From Chloroflexota bacterium (GTDB taxonomy: Bacteria > Chloroflexota > Anaerolineae > Aggregatilineales > UBA2796), in NCBI GenBank assembly GCA_003695215.1, contig RFIM01000013.1:1-14246 (forward strand): a DNA stretch of 14,246 nucleotides. The letters run 5' to 3'. Each line of letters starts with the position of its first letter. The first letter of the stretch is position 1. A program made the translations under genes and the position numbers. The notes under the pieces were generated by a model. It did no database searches and was not told where the DNA came from. It saw only the letters and a program-made list of their open reading frames with translations. Positions 1 to 9,450 of this stretch are shown here, in pieces.

Positions 1-827
1 AGATCGTGCAGGAAGGCCTCGACGCTTTGATAACGCGCTTCAGGGCTTTTGGCGAGCGCACGCGCGACGATGATGTCTGCAGCGGGCGGCAAGCCTGGCA
101 CAAGGTCAGTGACCTTCGGGATCGGGTCATTGACGTGCTTCATCAAAATGGCGACCGTGCTTTCGCCTTCATAAGGCGCTTTGCCGCTCAACAGCTCGAA
201 CAGAATCACGCCGAGCGAGTAGATATCGGCGCGATGATCGCTCTCAGCGCCTGTGCTTTGCTCAGGCGACATGTAAAGCGGCGTGCCGCTGGTTGTGCCG
301 CTGCGTGTGATGCGCGCGCCTTCCACCATGCGCGCAATGCCGAAATCGGCCAGCACGGGCTGTTCTTCAGCGTTGAAGAGGATGTTGCCCGGCGTCACAT
401 CGCGATGCACCATGCCGCGCTTATGGGCATACGAGAGCGCTGCACACACGCCACGCATGATCGCGCCGATCTCAGCAAGGCTGAAGCGCTCGCCGCTAGC
501 GCGGCGCTGCTCCATCACCTGGCGCAAAGTCTGACCTTCGACGTAGGTCATGACCATGTAGTAGATGCGTTCGCCATTGCGCTCGACCGTGTCGAAGTCA
601 TAGACTTGCACGATGTTGGGATGATTCAAGCTGGCGATCAGCTTTGCCTCACGTTCGAAGCGCTCTTTGAAATCTTCCTGATCCGAGAGGTGCGTGTGCA
701 ACACTTTGACGGCGACCCAGCGCTCCAGGTTGACGTCCCAGGCCTTATAGACAGCCGCCATGCCGCCTTTGCCGATCCGCTCTCGAATCTCATAGCGATT
801 TAGCCGTGTGCCAAGTAGCTCGACCAT
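1..827 (-). CDS. Serine/threonine protein kinase, N-terminal kinase domain (C-terminus outside window)
   Basis: This is the first 275 residues of a Hanks-type (PknB-like) Ser/Thr kinase read on the minus strand, open at the left window edge. The kinase motifs appear in order: a glycine loop GKGGMA at residues 19-24, the ATP-binding lysine in VAVKVL (K41), the alpha-C glutamate (about E60), HRDVTPGN at 141-148 (catalytic D143, metal-binding N148), DFG at 161-163, and GTPLYMSPEQ at 181-190. It would phosphorylate Ser/Thr residues of target proteins from the cytoplasmic side. Whether a membrane segment or sensor domain (PASTA, WD40, TPR) follows cannot be seen. The usual lysine two residues after the catalytic Asp is Thr here, a variant also known in other bacterial kinases. 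The ATG at 825-827 has a weak AAAGG sequence about 3 nt upstream. A perfect TATAAT lies further upstream, so it is probably transcribed separately from the kinase/CpXC pair before it. Identity is firm; targets are unknown. Confidence 0.93.
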   Translation of the reverse strand, partial: MVELLGTRLNRYEIRERIGKGGMAAVYKAWDVNLERWVAVKVLHTHLSDQEDFKERFEREAKLIASLNHPNIVQVYDFDTVERNGERIYYMVMTYVEGQTLRQVMEQRRASGERFSLAEIGAIMRGVCAALSYAHKRGMVHRDVTPGNILFNAEEQPVLADFGIARMVEGARITRSGTTSGTPLYMSPEQSTGAESDHRADIYSLGVILFELLSGKAPYEGESTVAILMKHVNDPIPKVTDLVPGLPPAADIIVARALAKSPEARYQSVEAFLHD

Positions 828-844
828 GCGCCTTTCTCACTGCG

Positions 845-857
845 CTGTTCCGAACAG
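845..857. repeat. Short perfect inverted repeat in the kinase 5' leader
   Basis: CTGTTC-C-GAACAG is a perfect 6-bp inverted repeat with a single central base. It lies between the putative -10 and the kinase ATG. It could be a second operator or a small leader hairpin. Its layout does not match the Gram-positive LexA box (GAAC-N4-GTTC). Confidence 0.3.
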
Positions 858-870
858 TGAATCTTCGTCC

Positions 871-876
871 ATTATA
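871..876 (-). promoter_or_regulatory. Putative -10 element of the Ser/Thr kinase promoter
   Basis: The minus strand reads TATAAT here, a perfect -10 hexamer about 43 nt before the kinase start codon. At 17-nt spacing the -35 position reads GAGACG, which matches the consensus at only three of six bases, so the promoter may need an activator. An imperfect palindrome overlaps the -10 (see 873-893). Confidence 0.5.
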
Positions 877-893
877 CACTGGAACACTGTATA
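873..893. repeat. Imperfect 21-bp palindrome over the kinase -10 element (possible operator)
   Basis: The sequence TATACACTG-GAA-CACTGTATA has two 9-base arms that are reverse complements with one mismatch. It overlaps the TATAAT of the Ser/Thr kinase promoter, the usual place for a repressor site. No regulator family can be named from the sequence alone. Confidence 0.35.
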
Positions 894-946
894 CGTCTCA
901 GCGCTTACCAAGCCGCGATGCGGTTGTTACAGGCTATTTGAGCAAA

Positions 947-971
947 TTGCCCATGCGCACGTCATGGGCAA
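947..971 (-). terminator. Hairpin terminator after the CpXC gene
   Basis: TTGCCCATG and CATGGGCAA form a perfect 9-bp stem around a 7-nt loop, beginning about 9 nt after the TAG stop of the CpXC gene. On the minus strand the stem is followed by TTTGCT, a short and weak U-tract. It lies between the end of the histidine kinase/CpXC unit and the promoter of the Ser/Thr kinase, as a unit boundary would. Confidence 0.6.
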
Positions 972-980
972 AAGTGTTAG

Positions 981-2465
981 CTAGCTGTTGCGAGGACGCT
1001 TGCGCGCTGAGAAGGGCAAGATGATGCCATCTTTGCGCTCAGGCGGCTCCGAGGCAGGTGGCTCAGGCGCGCTTGCGCTCTGCTCATCTTCTTGCAACGC
1101 CACATCGCCAAGCACGTCAACAGCCATTTGGCGCAAAGTCAGCAGGCGCTCCACAGTGGCGCTGCGCCCGCGCGCGCTGAGCTCGCCCAAGAGCGTGTTC
1201 ATCACTTCCAGCAGCTCGCGCCCGAATTCAGCGGCGCGCGCTGCCAGCAAGGCGCGAGCGCCTTCGGCAGTCGGTTGTTGCAGCAACTGATTGATGAATT
1301 GAATGACTGGCGGCGCGTTCTCGGCCAGGATGTCCATGACGCGCTCCATGACTTGGCGCAGCCGCGCAGCCGCAGCTTGATTGCCCGTTTGCTCGGCGTT
1401 TTGCAGGTTAGCTGAAAGCACTGAGAGGAAGGTATCGTCAATATCCTCAATCCGTGCGCGGATCGCCGCGTCTAGGTCTTGGCTATTAACGATAGCCTGC
1501 AAAGCCTGGGCAGCTTGCTGCACCATAGCTTGTGTTTGCTGATCGAGCGCCTGCGTCAAGTCCAGCAAGTGATCGCGCAGCATCTTGAGCAACGTTTGCT
1601 CTGTGCCTGAAGCCGACTCAATACGCTGAGCCAAGAGCTGGAAGAAAGCGTAGTCCATAATTGGGCGCGCCAAGCCAACCAGCACTTCTAGCCTGTCGGT
1701 CGTATCCGCTTGCACATAGCGAATCGCTAAATCCAGCAGCGTCTCGCGGCTGAGCTGGTTGCCCAGAGCGTTCAGATCGTCGACGACGGCTTGGATGCGC
1801 GTCTCTTCCTCGGCGCCTTGGCTCAGCAGGCGCTGACCGACGCTGGAGAGGCTGAGAAGTGCATCGCGTAGCATGAGCATGGCTTGTGCCGCATCGCGCC
1901 GACCGTTGCGCAAGGCTGCTTCAGCTGAGGCTGTGAGCATGGCGAAAAATTCTTCATCCAGCTCAGCATCGTGCTGTTGTGCTAGCGCTTGCCATTGCTC
2001 AGGATCGCTTTGAAGGAACTGTTCCGCCAAGCGCAGCTTTTTGCGGCGCGCTTCGATCATCTCTTTGGTGATGCCATCAGCCTCGAGGATCGCCTCGATC
2101 ATGCCTTGCAACGTCAGCGTTGAGCGCGGCATGAGCAGATAGCCCTTGCGCTTCTCCTGCGGCAAGCTGTTCATGATCGCCTGCGTCAGCGAGCCGATCA
2201 GGCGCTCTTGCTCGGCTGACGGCAAGCCGAGCTCCATCGGCACGTTGACCAGCAGCAGTTCCTTGCTGGCGTCGTGATAGGCAATCGGCGTGCTCAAGCG
2301 GAATTCATAGCCGCAATACGGGCAGCGCACAGCGTTGAGCGTGCCGCTCAGCAGGCGCGCTTTGGCGCTCGGATCGCGCTCACCATCCACGATCTGCTCG
2401 ACCTGAGCTGTGAAAGGTTGGCGGCAGCTCGGACAACTGATCTGCCGCGCCATTGGTTGAAACAT
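981..2465 (-). CDS. CpXC-domain protein of unknown function
   Basis: The 494-residue product begins with two CxxC pairs, CPSC (residues 11-14) and CPYC (48-51), about 33 residues apart. This is the arrangement of the CpXC domain family, thought to bind a metal such as zinc. The region after it, with segments such as PMELGLPSAEQERLIGSL, fits the rest of that domain. The remaining roughly 350 residues are Ala/Leu/Gln/Glu-rich and almost certainly helical, with no membrane segment or catalytic motif that I recognise. An in-frame ATG exists at 2484-2486, but I chose the ATG at 2463-2465 because AGGAG lies 8 nt before it, inside the longer reading. The gene starts 37 nt after the histidine kinase stop on the same strand, so the two are probably co-transcribed. 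That suggests a role in signalling or stress, but function is unknown. Confidence 0.85.
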   Translation of the reverse strand: MFQPMARQISCPSCRQPFTAQVEQIVDGERDPSAKARLLSGTLNAVRCPYCGYEFRLSTPIAYHDASKELLLVNVPMELGLPSAEQERLIGSLTQAIMNSLPQEKRKGYLLMPRSTLTLQGMIEAILEADGITKEMIEARRKKLRLAEQFLQSDPEQWQALAQQHDAELDEEFFAMLTASAEAALRNGRRDAAQAMLMLRDALLSLSSVGQRLLSQGAEEETRIQAVVDDLNALGNQLSRETLLDLAIRYVQADTTDRLEVLVGLARPIMDYAFFQLLAQRIESASGTEQTLLKMLRDHLLDLTQALDQQTQAMVQQAAQALQAIVNSQDLDAAIRARIEDIDDTFLSVLSANLQNAEQTGNQAAAARLRQVMERVMDILAENAPPVIQFINQLLQQPTAEGARALLAARAAEFGRELLEVMNTLLGELSARGRSATVERLLTLRQMAVDVLGDVALQEDEQSASAPEPPASEPPERKDGIILPFSARKRPRNS

Positions 2466-2502
2466 GTGCTCGACTCCTTGAAACATAGACTGTGATCGGT
2501 CT

Positions 2503-4092
2503 TCAGGCAGGCGGACGCGGCAACCAGACGTGGAAGGTAGAGCCTTTGTTCAAGGCGCTCTCAACACTGATCCGACCGCCATGCGCCTTGATGAAGGCGT
2601 TTGCCAAATACAGCCCTAAGCCTGTGCCCTGTGTGCGACGGCTGAGGGTGTTATCCACGCGGTAGAAGCGCTCGAAGATATGCGGCAGTTCCTCAGCAGG
2701 GATGCCCACACCTTGATCGCTGACGCTGATGGTCACGCCTTGAGCATCGTAGCTGCCCGTCACGCGAATTTCGCCACCATCAGGCGAGTACTTGATCGCA
2801 TTGCTGAGCAGGTTATCAAACACTTGGCGCAAGCGCACGGCATCGCCGCGCACTGTTGGCAGATCGGGCGGCAAGTCTAGGATCAGGCGATGCTGCTGGC
2901 TTTGCGTCCGAAAACGCTCTACCGCGCGCGAGACCAGCTCGATCAAGTCCACTTCGCCAATTTGCGTCAAGCGCATGCCTTCAGCCTGCAGCTTAGAAGC
3001 GGCCAGCAGGTTCTCGATCATGCCTGCCAGGCGGTCTGCCTCATCTTCAATGACGGCTAAGGCGCGCTGCACGGTTGCTTCGTCCCAGTGGGCATCTTCG
3101 CGGCGCAGCGTGCTGGCATAGCCCTTGATGAGCGCCACAGGCGTCTTCAACTCGTGCGAGACGGCTGAGATGAAGGCGGATTTTGCCTCTTGGGCACGCC
3201 GAAAGTGAGTGATATCGCGCACATTGGCGATGATGTTCTGCAGCCTGCCATCATCATCGAAGAGCGCCGTGTAGGTGATGCCAAGGCTGATCAGCGAGCC
3301 ATCGCGCCGCCGCAAGTCGCCTTCCACGTAGCGCGTATCAGGCTCGTCGTCGTCTTTGCAGGGCTGGCGCGCCCAGCCGCTTGCCAAAGCGGCGCCTAAC
3401 GGCTGACCGTGCTCCACGCGCTCCCAGAAGATGATGCTATCGTGCAGCTGGCCGAGCGCCTCAGCTTGGTTCCAGCCAGTGATGCGCGCCAGAGCCTTGT
3501 TGAAGCCGACAATGCGCTGCTTGGCGTCCATGATCAGCACGCCGTCGGCGCTGTGCTCCAAAATGGCGCTCAGGCGCTGCTGCTCGGCGCTCAGGCGCTC
3601 GTAGAGCTGCGCGTTGTGCACGGCGATCGCCGCTTGGTCGGCAAAACTCTGCAAGATGCTCTGCTCATCCGCGGTGTATTCGCCGACATAGCTGCGAAAG
3701 ACGAAAATCACGCCCAGCACCTGATCGCCCATCAGCATGGGCAAGGTGATCACTTGCCGCAAGCGCATGTCCAGCGCGCGCGCTACCAGGCGCATTTTCA
3801 GCTCCAGCTGATCGTAGCGGATGCCGCCATGCTGCTCATCGATGAAGATGTTCGCCAGCAGCGGCTTGAAGACGTGCAGCTTCTCTGCAGGCACGCCGAC
3901 GCTGGCACGCGCGCGGAAGCGATTATCTTCCTCGCGCAGCGCGATCAGCCCGACTTCGCCGCTGAGCATGGCCAGCGAAGCGCCCAAGATCAGCCGCAGC
4001 ACCTCGCCTACATCCAGGCGTGAGGTGAGCGCACGGGCGATCTGAAGCAAGTAGTCGCGTTGGCGCACGCGGTAATCAGGCAAGATCAGCAT
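2503..4092 (-). CDS. Soluble GAF-PAS sensor histidine kinase
   Basis: This is a 529-residue two-component sensor kinase without membrane segments, so probably cytoplasmic. A GAF-like domain occupies about residues 10-165 and a PAS domain about 172-295, with the typical ILEHSADGVLIMDA start and a PAC-like end. The HisKA dimerisation helix follows with SHELKTP at 312-318 (phospho-accepting H313). The ATPase domain has an N-box around N427 and N431, a G1 box DQGVGIP at 459-465, an F-box-like ERFYR and a G2 box GTGLGL at 489-494. It would sense an unknown ligand or cue and autophosphorylate H313. No response regulator is adjacent, so it is an orphan within this window. The ATG has no Shine-Dalgarno, and a TTGACA-N17-TCGAAT promoter ends 7 nt before it, suggesting a leaderless mRNA. 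The CpXC gene follows after 37 nt. Confidence 0.93.
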   Translation of the reverse strand: MLILPDYRVRQRDYLLQIARALTSRLDVGEVLRLILGASLAMLSGEVGLIALREEDNRFRARASVGVPAEKLHVFKPLLANIFIDEQHGGIRYDQLELKMRLVARALDMRLRQVITLPMLMGDQVLGVIFVFRSYVGEYTADEQSILQSFADQAAIAVHNAQLYERLSAEQQRLSAILEHSADGVLIMDAKQRIVGFNKALARITGWNQAEALGQLHDSIIFWERVEHGQPLGAALASGWARQPCKDDDEPDTRYVEGDLRRRDGSLISLGITYTALFDDDGRLQNIIANVRDITHFRRAQEAKSAFISAVSHELKTPVALIKGYASTLRREDAHWDEATVQRALAVIEDEADRLAGMIENLLAASKLQAEGMRLTQIGEVDLIELVSRAVERFRTQSQQHRLILDLPPDLPTVRGDAVRLRQVFDNLLSNAIKYSPDGGEIRVTGSYDAQGVTISVSDQGVGIPAEELPHIFERFYRVDNTLSRRTQGTGLGLYLANAFIKAHGGRISVESALNKGSTFHVWLPRPPA

Positions 4093-4099
4093 GTTACTA

Positions 4100-4128
4100 A
4101 TTCGATATCAAAAAAGGCGATTTGTCAA
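4100..4128 (-). promoter_or_regulatory. Promoter of the histidine kinase/CpXC unit
   Basis: On the minus strand a perfect TTGACA (4123-4128) is followed after 17 nt by TCGAAT (4100-4105). The -10 hexamer is mediocre but the -35 and the spacing are ideal. The hexamer ends 7 nt before the ATG, so transcription would start at or next to the start codon. Confidence 0.5.
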
Positions 4129-4182
4129 CCTTTTGGTGCCGCCCAAGGCCATGCGCTTCGGCACGGCTGCGAACATCTGTCT

Positions 4183-4211
4183 TTGACCGTCAGCCGAAAA
4201 TCTGGTACAAT
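4183..4211 (+). promoter_or_regulatory. gyrB promoter
   Basis: TTGACC (4183-4188), a 17-nt spacer and TACAAT (4206-4211) form a near-consensus housekeeping promoter. TGG directly before the -10 gives an extended -10 (TGn). Transcription would begin near 4218, leaving a leader of about 60 nt before the gyrB GTG. It is divergent from the histidine kinase promoter, with about 55 bp between the two -35 elements. Confidence 0.7.
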
Positions 4212-4279
4212 CAAGGCAATTGCGAGCTTCGTGCATCAGCAATTCCCAGCGATGTTTCCCTGAAAATGTGGAGGACGTT

Positions 4280-6268
<1,989 letters not shown>

Positions 6269-6293
6269 GTCGGCTTGGTCAGATCGCACGAAC

Positions 6294-6314
6294 AGCCTCT
6301 ATGGCTGGGAGGCT
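6294..6314 (+). repeat. Small inverted repeat between gyrB and proA
   Basis: AGCCTC and GAGGCT form a 6-bp stem around a 9-nt loop, 26 nt after the gyrB stop. There is no U-tract, so it is not a convincing intrinsic terminator. TACAAT at 6314-6319 abuts the right arm and resembles a -10 for proA, but no good -35 is visible at the right distance. Confidence 0.3.
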
Positions 6315-6354
6315 ACAATTCGGCGCAAAAAGTTAGCTTTCCAGGAGCTGAGCG

Positions 6355-7620
6355 ATGTCCCTTGATTTGCCCGCGCTCGGGCGCGCTGCCCGCGCTGCAG
6401 CGCGCCAGTTGGCGCGTTTGACGACTGACCAGAAAAACGCCGCGCTGTACGCTATCGCCGATGCGCTGATCGAGCAACATGACTCGATCATGCGCGCTAA
6501 TGCTGAAGACCTGGCCGCAGCGCGCGCGAGTGGCATGAATGCCGCCATGCTCGATCGCCTCTCGCTCGAAGGACGCCTGGCAGGCATCGCACAGGATGTG
6601 CGCAACGTCGCTGCGCTGCCCGATCCTGTCGGCGAGATCATTGAGGCGCGAACCTTGCCGAACGGTATGCAACTGGAGCGTCGTCGTGTGCCGCTCGGCG
6701 TGATCGGCGTGATCTACGAGGCTCGCCCGAACGTCACTGTGGATGTGGCTGCGCTCGCAATCAAGACCAGCAACGCCGTCTTGCTACGTGGCGGCAAAGA
6801 GACGCTCAACAGCAACCGTGCGCTTGTGCGCGCCATTCAAAGTGCGCTCACAGCCTGCCAAGTGCCCGCTGAGGCCGTTCAGTTCATCGATAGCACTGAT
6901 CGGCAGTATGTGGCAGAGTTGCTGCGCCTGGATCGCTATGTGGACATGATCATCCCACGTGGCGGCGCTAGTCTGCACGAGTTCTGCCGTCAAAACAGCA
7001 CGATTCCTGTCATCACTGGCGGCATCGGCATTTGCCATTTGTATGTGGACGCTAGCGCTGACCAAGCCGCTAGCATCGAGGTGATCTACAACGCCAAGAC
7101 GCAGCGGCCGAGCGTCTGCAACGCGCTAGATACGCTCTTGGTCAACAGTCAGATCGCCGACGAATTCCTGCCGCGCCTGGCGGCGCGTCTGCGGCAAGGC
7201 GGCGTGACCTTCCGCGCCGATCCGCGCGCCTTGCGCATTTTGAATCCTGATGGCAAGGCGTCTGATGTGCTGCCTGCAGGCGAGAACGATTGGGATACTG
7301 AGTGGTTGAGCCTGATCCTGGGCGTGCGCGTTGTGGATACCTTAGATGAGGCGCTCGATCACATTGCAGCGCACAGCACAGCCCACAGCGACGGCATCCT
7401 GACAGCGGACGCAGCCAATGCCGAGCGCTTCATCCAAGAAGTGGACTCAGCGGCCGTCTATGTGAATGCTTCGACGCGCTTCACGGACGGCGGGCAATTC
7501 GGCTTGGGCGCTGAGGTGGCAGTCAGCACGCAGAAGCTGCACGGGCGCGGCCCGATGGGCTTGCGCGAGCTGACCACGTACAAGTGGATCGGGCGCGGCA
7601 ACTATCACGTGCGCGCTTAG
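6355..7620 (+). CDS. proA: Gamma-glutamyl phosphate reductase (glutamate-5-semialdehyde dehydrogenase)
   Basis: ProA performs the second step of proline synthesis, the NADPH-dependent reduction of gamma-glutamyl phosphate to glutamate-5-semialdehyde. It is cytoplasmic and belongs to the aldehyde dehydrogenase superfamily. The 421-residue length is typical. Recognisable segments are PLGVIGVIYEARPNVTVD at 113-130, LLRGGKE at 143-149, the active-site cysteine C255 in RPSVCNALDTLLV, and the C-terminal ARS-type region with FGLGAEVAVSTQKLHGRGPMG. The stretch VITGGIGICH at 219-228 stands where many ProA proteins have a VHGxGxCH-type sequence, a minor variation. AGGAG (6343-6347) lies 7 nt before the ATG. 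proB, usually a partner gene, is not next to it. The gene follows gyrB by 86 nt on the same strand, and its stop codon overlaps that of the convergent MFS gene. Confidence 0.96.
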   Translation: MSLDLPALGRAARAAARQLARLTTDQKNAALYAIADALIEQHDSIMRANAEDLAAARASGMNAAMLDRLSLEGRLAGIAQDVRNVAALPDPVGEIIEARTLPNGMQLERRRVPLGVIGVIYEARPNVTVDVAALAIKTSNAVLLRGGKETLNSNRALVRAIQSALTACQVPAEAVQFIDSTDRQYVAELLRLDRYVDMIIPRGGASLHEFCRQNSTIPVITGGIGICHLYVDASADQAASIEVIYNAKTQRPSVCNALDTLLVNSQIADEFLPRLAARLRQGGVTFRADPRALRILNPDGKASDVLPAGENDWDTEWLSLILGVRVVDTLDEALDHIAAHSTAHSDGILTADAANAERFIQEVDSAAVYVNASTRFTDGGQFGLGAEVAVSTQKLHGRGPMGLRELTTYKWIGRGNYHVRA

Positions 7621-8885
7621 TCAGAAGCCAGAGCTGAGGCTTGGGCCACAGGTTCAGCCTGTGGCGCCTTGCGGAAGACCAGCGCTATGCTCAGCGCTGT
7701 GAGCGCCTGTAGCACAGCCACGCTGATGAAGATAGCTGTGAAGTCGTTGTTGCGCTGCAGTAAGCCGCTCAGGGTGCTTGCCAGGAACCAGCCAAGACTC
7801 CACAGCACTGAGCCGACGGCGCTGCTCAGGTTGTGCAGGCTGCGATCCACGCATTCCAAGCGCAGCGGCTCGTAGAGCGGCACCAGCAGGTTCCTCACTG
7901 AGGCGGCGATCACGAACATCAGCGCTGCGAACAGCACGGCTTGTGCCAGGCCGAGCGCAACATAAGCCGCGCCTGCCAAGCACGTCGTGATAATCGTGCC
8001 GCGCAACCTGCCAAAACGCCTCTCCCACCATGGCGTGCTGATGCCGACCACGCCCATCATCAGCCAGCCTAGGCTCAAAATCGCGCCGACTTCATCATCA
8101 GGCAAAGCGAAGCGCGACCTGAAGAACAAGTTATAGAACGGGAAAGTCAAGCCGGCTGAGAGGCCAAACAGCAGGCTTGGTGCGGCCAGCAAGAGGATTG
8201 AGCGCCATGGCACGGCATGCAGCGGCACGCTTACGCCGCTCTGTAAGACTGCCGAGCGCGCATTCGGCAAGCGCAGCACGGGCAGGATGCTGATCAGGCA
8301 TAGTGCCGCGCTAATCAAGAGCGCGCCGCCATAGGCAAAAGGCGTCTGTGCAGGCGCTATGCCTTGCCGTGCCGCGCCTTCGGGCAGGCCGAGAACGGCG
8401 ATCAGAGCGCTCGGCAGCACGCCGCCGATCAGGCTTCCGAAAGCTGCCATGCTCAGCGTCGTGACTTGATAATAGCCGAAAGCGTGCGCTTGATGTTCTC
8501 GCTCGGCGAGCGCGATTAGGAAAGGCGCCGCGGCGATGAAAGTTGCGCTGAGCGCCACGCCAAAGGCAGCGCGGCTGAGCAGCAACACGGGCAAGCTCGG
8601 CAGCAGCAGCAGCGGCAGGTAGCTGATAGCAGCTATCAGCGTCGCGCCGATCACCACGCGCTTCATGCCGATCCGATCTGCCAAAATGCCGATTGGAATG
8701 CCCAAAAACGCGCCGCCAACTCTGGAGATACCCTGCAGCAAGCCGATCGCGTCTGAGTTGTAGCCAAGGCTGACGAAATAGAAATTCAGCACCACGTCGG
8801 CAATGCCAAAGGCGCCGACGTGGAAAATGGCGCTATACCACAAAAATAGTGCCAGCGGGCGATTCAAGCTGCGCAAAGCGATCAT
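7617..8885 (-). CDS. Major facilitator superfamily transporter
   Basis: The 422-residue inner-membrane protein has about 12 predicted hydrophobic segments in two halves separated by a more polar central stretch (about residues 175-200 and 225-245). After the second helix it carries the MFS loop motif, here GILADRIGMKRVV, normally GxLaDrxGrkr. It would be a proton- or ion-coupled exporter or symporter of a small molecule; substrate cannot be inferred. The reading frame is open further upstream, but I chose the ATG at 8883-8885 because GGAG lies 5 nt before it and the upstream extension is not hydrophobic and overlaps the preceding gene. It begins 19 nt after the TPR-like gene stop, so the two form an operon. 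Its TAA (7617-7619) overlaps the proA TAG by two bases, leaving no room for a terminator between the convergent genes. Confidence 0.9.
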   Translation of the reverse strand: MIALRSLNRPLALFLWYSAIFHVGAFGIADVVLNFYFVSLGYNSDAIGLLQGISRVGGAFLGIPIGILADRIGMKRVVIGATLIAAISYLPLLLLPSLPVLLLSRAAFGVALSATFIAAAPFLIALAEREHQAHAFGYYQVTTLSMAAFGSLIGGVLPSALIAVLGLPEGAARQGIAPAQTPFAYGGALLISAALCLISILPVLRLPNARSAVLQSGVSVPLHAVPWRSILLLAAPSLLFGLSAGLTFPFYNLFFRSRFALPDDEVGAILSLGWLMMGVVGISTPWWERRFGRLRGTIITTCLAGAAYVALGLAQAVLFAALMFVIAASVRNLLVPLYEPLRLECVDRSLHNLSSAVGSVLWSLGWFLASTLSGLLQRNNDFTAIFISVAVLQALTALSIALVFRKAPQAEPVAQASALASD

Positions 8886-8904
8886 CGTAACTCCAGTCAA
8901 GGCT

Positions 8905-9390
8905 TCACTGCTGCTGATTAGTTGCTTGTGCCGCGTAATAGCCCTGCACTTGGCTCCACAGAATGGCGACTGCTTGCTGCACTTGTGGATGGGCAGGATT
9001 GATGGCGCGCGCGCGCTCCACATAGCTCCAGGCTTCTAGCGGCGTCGTCGCCAAATAGGCAAGGTTCAGCCACGCGCCAATATGCGCAGGGTTCGCCGTT
9101 GCCACTTTCATGAAATACCAGCGCGCTTCTTCGTAGCGGCTGCCAATCACGGCGCCGATGCCCATGTTGTAGGCGGTCAGTTGCTCGCGCAGCGCATCGG
9201 GCGGGCGCTGCCGCAACAGAAGCCACAGTGGCAACAGCAAGACGATATTGCCCACAGCGCCTGCCAGCACGCCTGCAAAGAAGCCGCTGGCAGGTTTGCG
9301 CCCTTTCGCCCAGTAGACCAATGGCGTGATCAGTGCGCCGAGCAGCGCGCCACTGCCCGCCCATAGCCCGATGATGATCTCAGTTTCCAC
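8905..9390 (-). CDS. Small membrane-anchored TPR-like protein
   Basis: This 161-residue protein has two N-terminal hydrophobic segments (about residues 5-27 and 36-60) separated by a short basic loop (KGRKP). A helical region follows, with tetratricopeptide-like features: AVIGSRYEEARWYFMKVATA and later WLNLAYLA and ARAINPAHPQ, the last a typical TPR helix end. TPR repeats mediate protein-protein contacts, so this is probably a scaffold anchored in the membrane with its TPR part on one face. It starts with GTG; AGGAG lies 8 nt upstream, and a TATAAT promoter lies just before that. The MFS gene follows after 19 nt, which suggests that the two act together, for instance in transporter assembly. 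No specific function is recognised. Confidence 0.8.
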   Translation of the reverse strand: METEIIIGLWAGSGALLGALITPLVYWAKGRKPASGFFAGVLAGAVGNIVLLLPLWLLLRQRPPDALREQLTAYNMGIGAVIGSRYEEARWYFMKVATANPAHIGAWLNLAYLATTPLEAWSYVERARAINPAHPQVQQAVAILWSQVQGYYAAQATNQQQ

Positions 9391-9412
9391 ACGCCCAGCT
9401 CCTCGTTATCAG

Positions 9413-9442
9413 ATTATAGCGCGCCGCTGAGCGTCGTGAAAA
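9413..9442 (-). promoter_or_regulatory. Promoter of the TPR-like/MFS operon
   Basis: The minus strand has a perfect TATAAT (9413-9418). TTTTCA (9437-9442) precedes it with an 18-nt spacer and matches the -35 consensus at four of six positions. Transcription would begin near 9406, leaving about 16 nt of leader that contains the GAGGAG ribosome binding site of the GTG-started TPR-like gene. Confidence 0.6.
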
Positions 9443-9450
9443 ACGTGCCT

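Noticed and set aside
6..803. Long plus-strand reading frame opposite the Ser/Thr kinase
   Set aside because: It is the antisense of a clear kinase domain; its product has no recognisable motif and is explained by GC-rich codon use.
2651..2659. TTATCCACG, a DnaA-box-like sequence
   Set aside because: It is a single copy inside the histidine kinase coding region with no cluster or AT-rich region, so it gives no support for an origin despite gyrB nearby.
4220..4279. Upstream in-frame start for gyrB
   Set aside because: It lies at or before the predicted transcription start, and the GTG at 4280 has GGAGG at good spacing and fits the family.
6314..6319. TACAAT as a proA promoter
   Set aside because: No -35 element is found at 16-18 nt, so it is kept only as a remark.
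8886..9023. Longer N-terminus for the MFS transporter
   Set aside because: It overlaps the end of the TPR-like gene, is not hydrophobic, and the internal ATG has a GGAG ribosome binding site.
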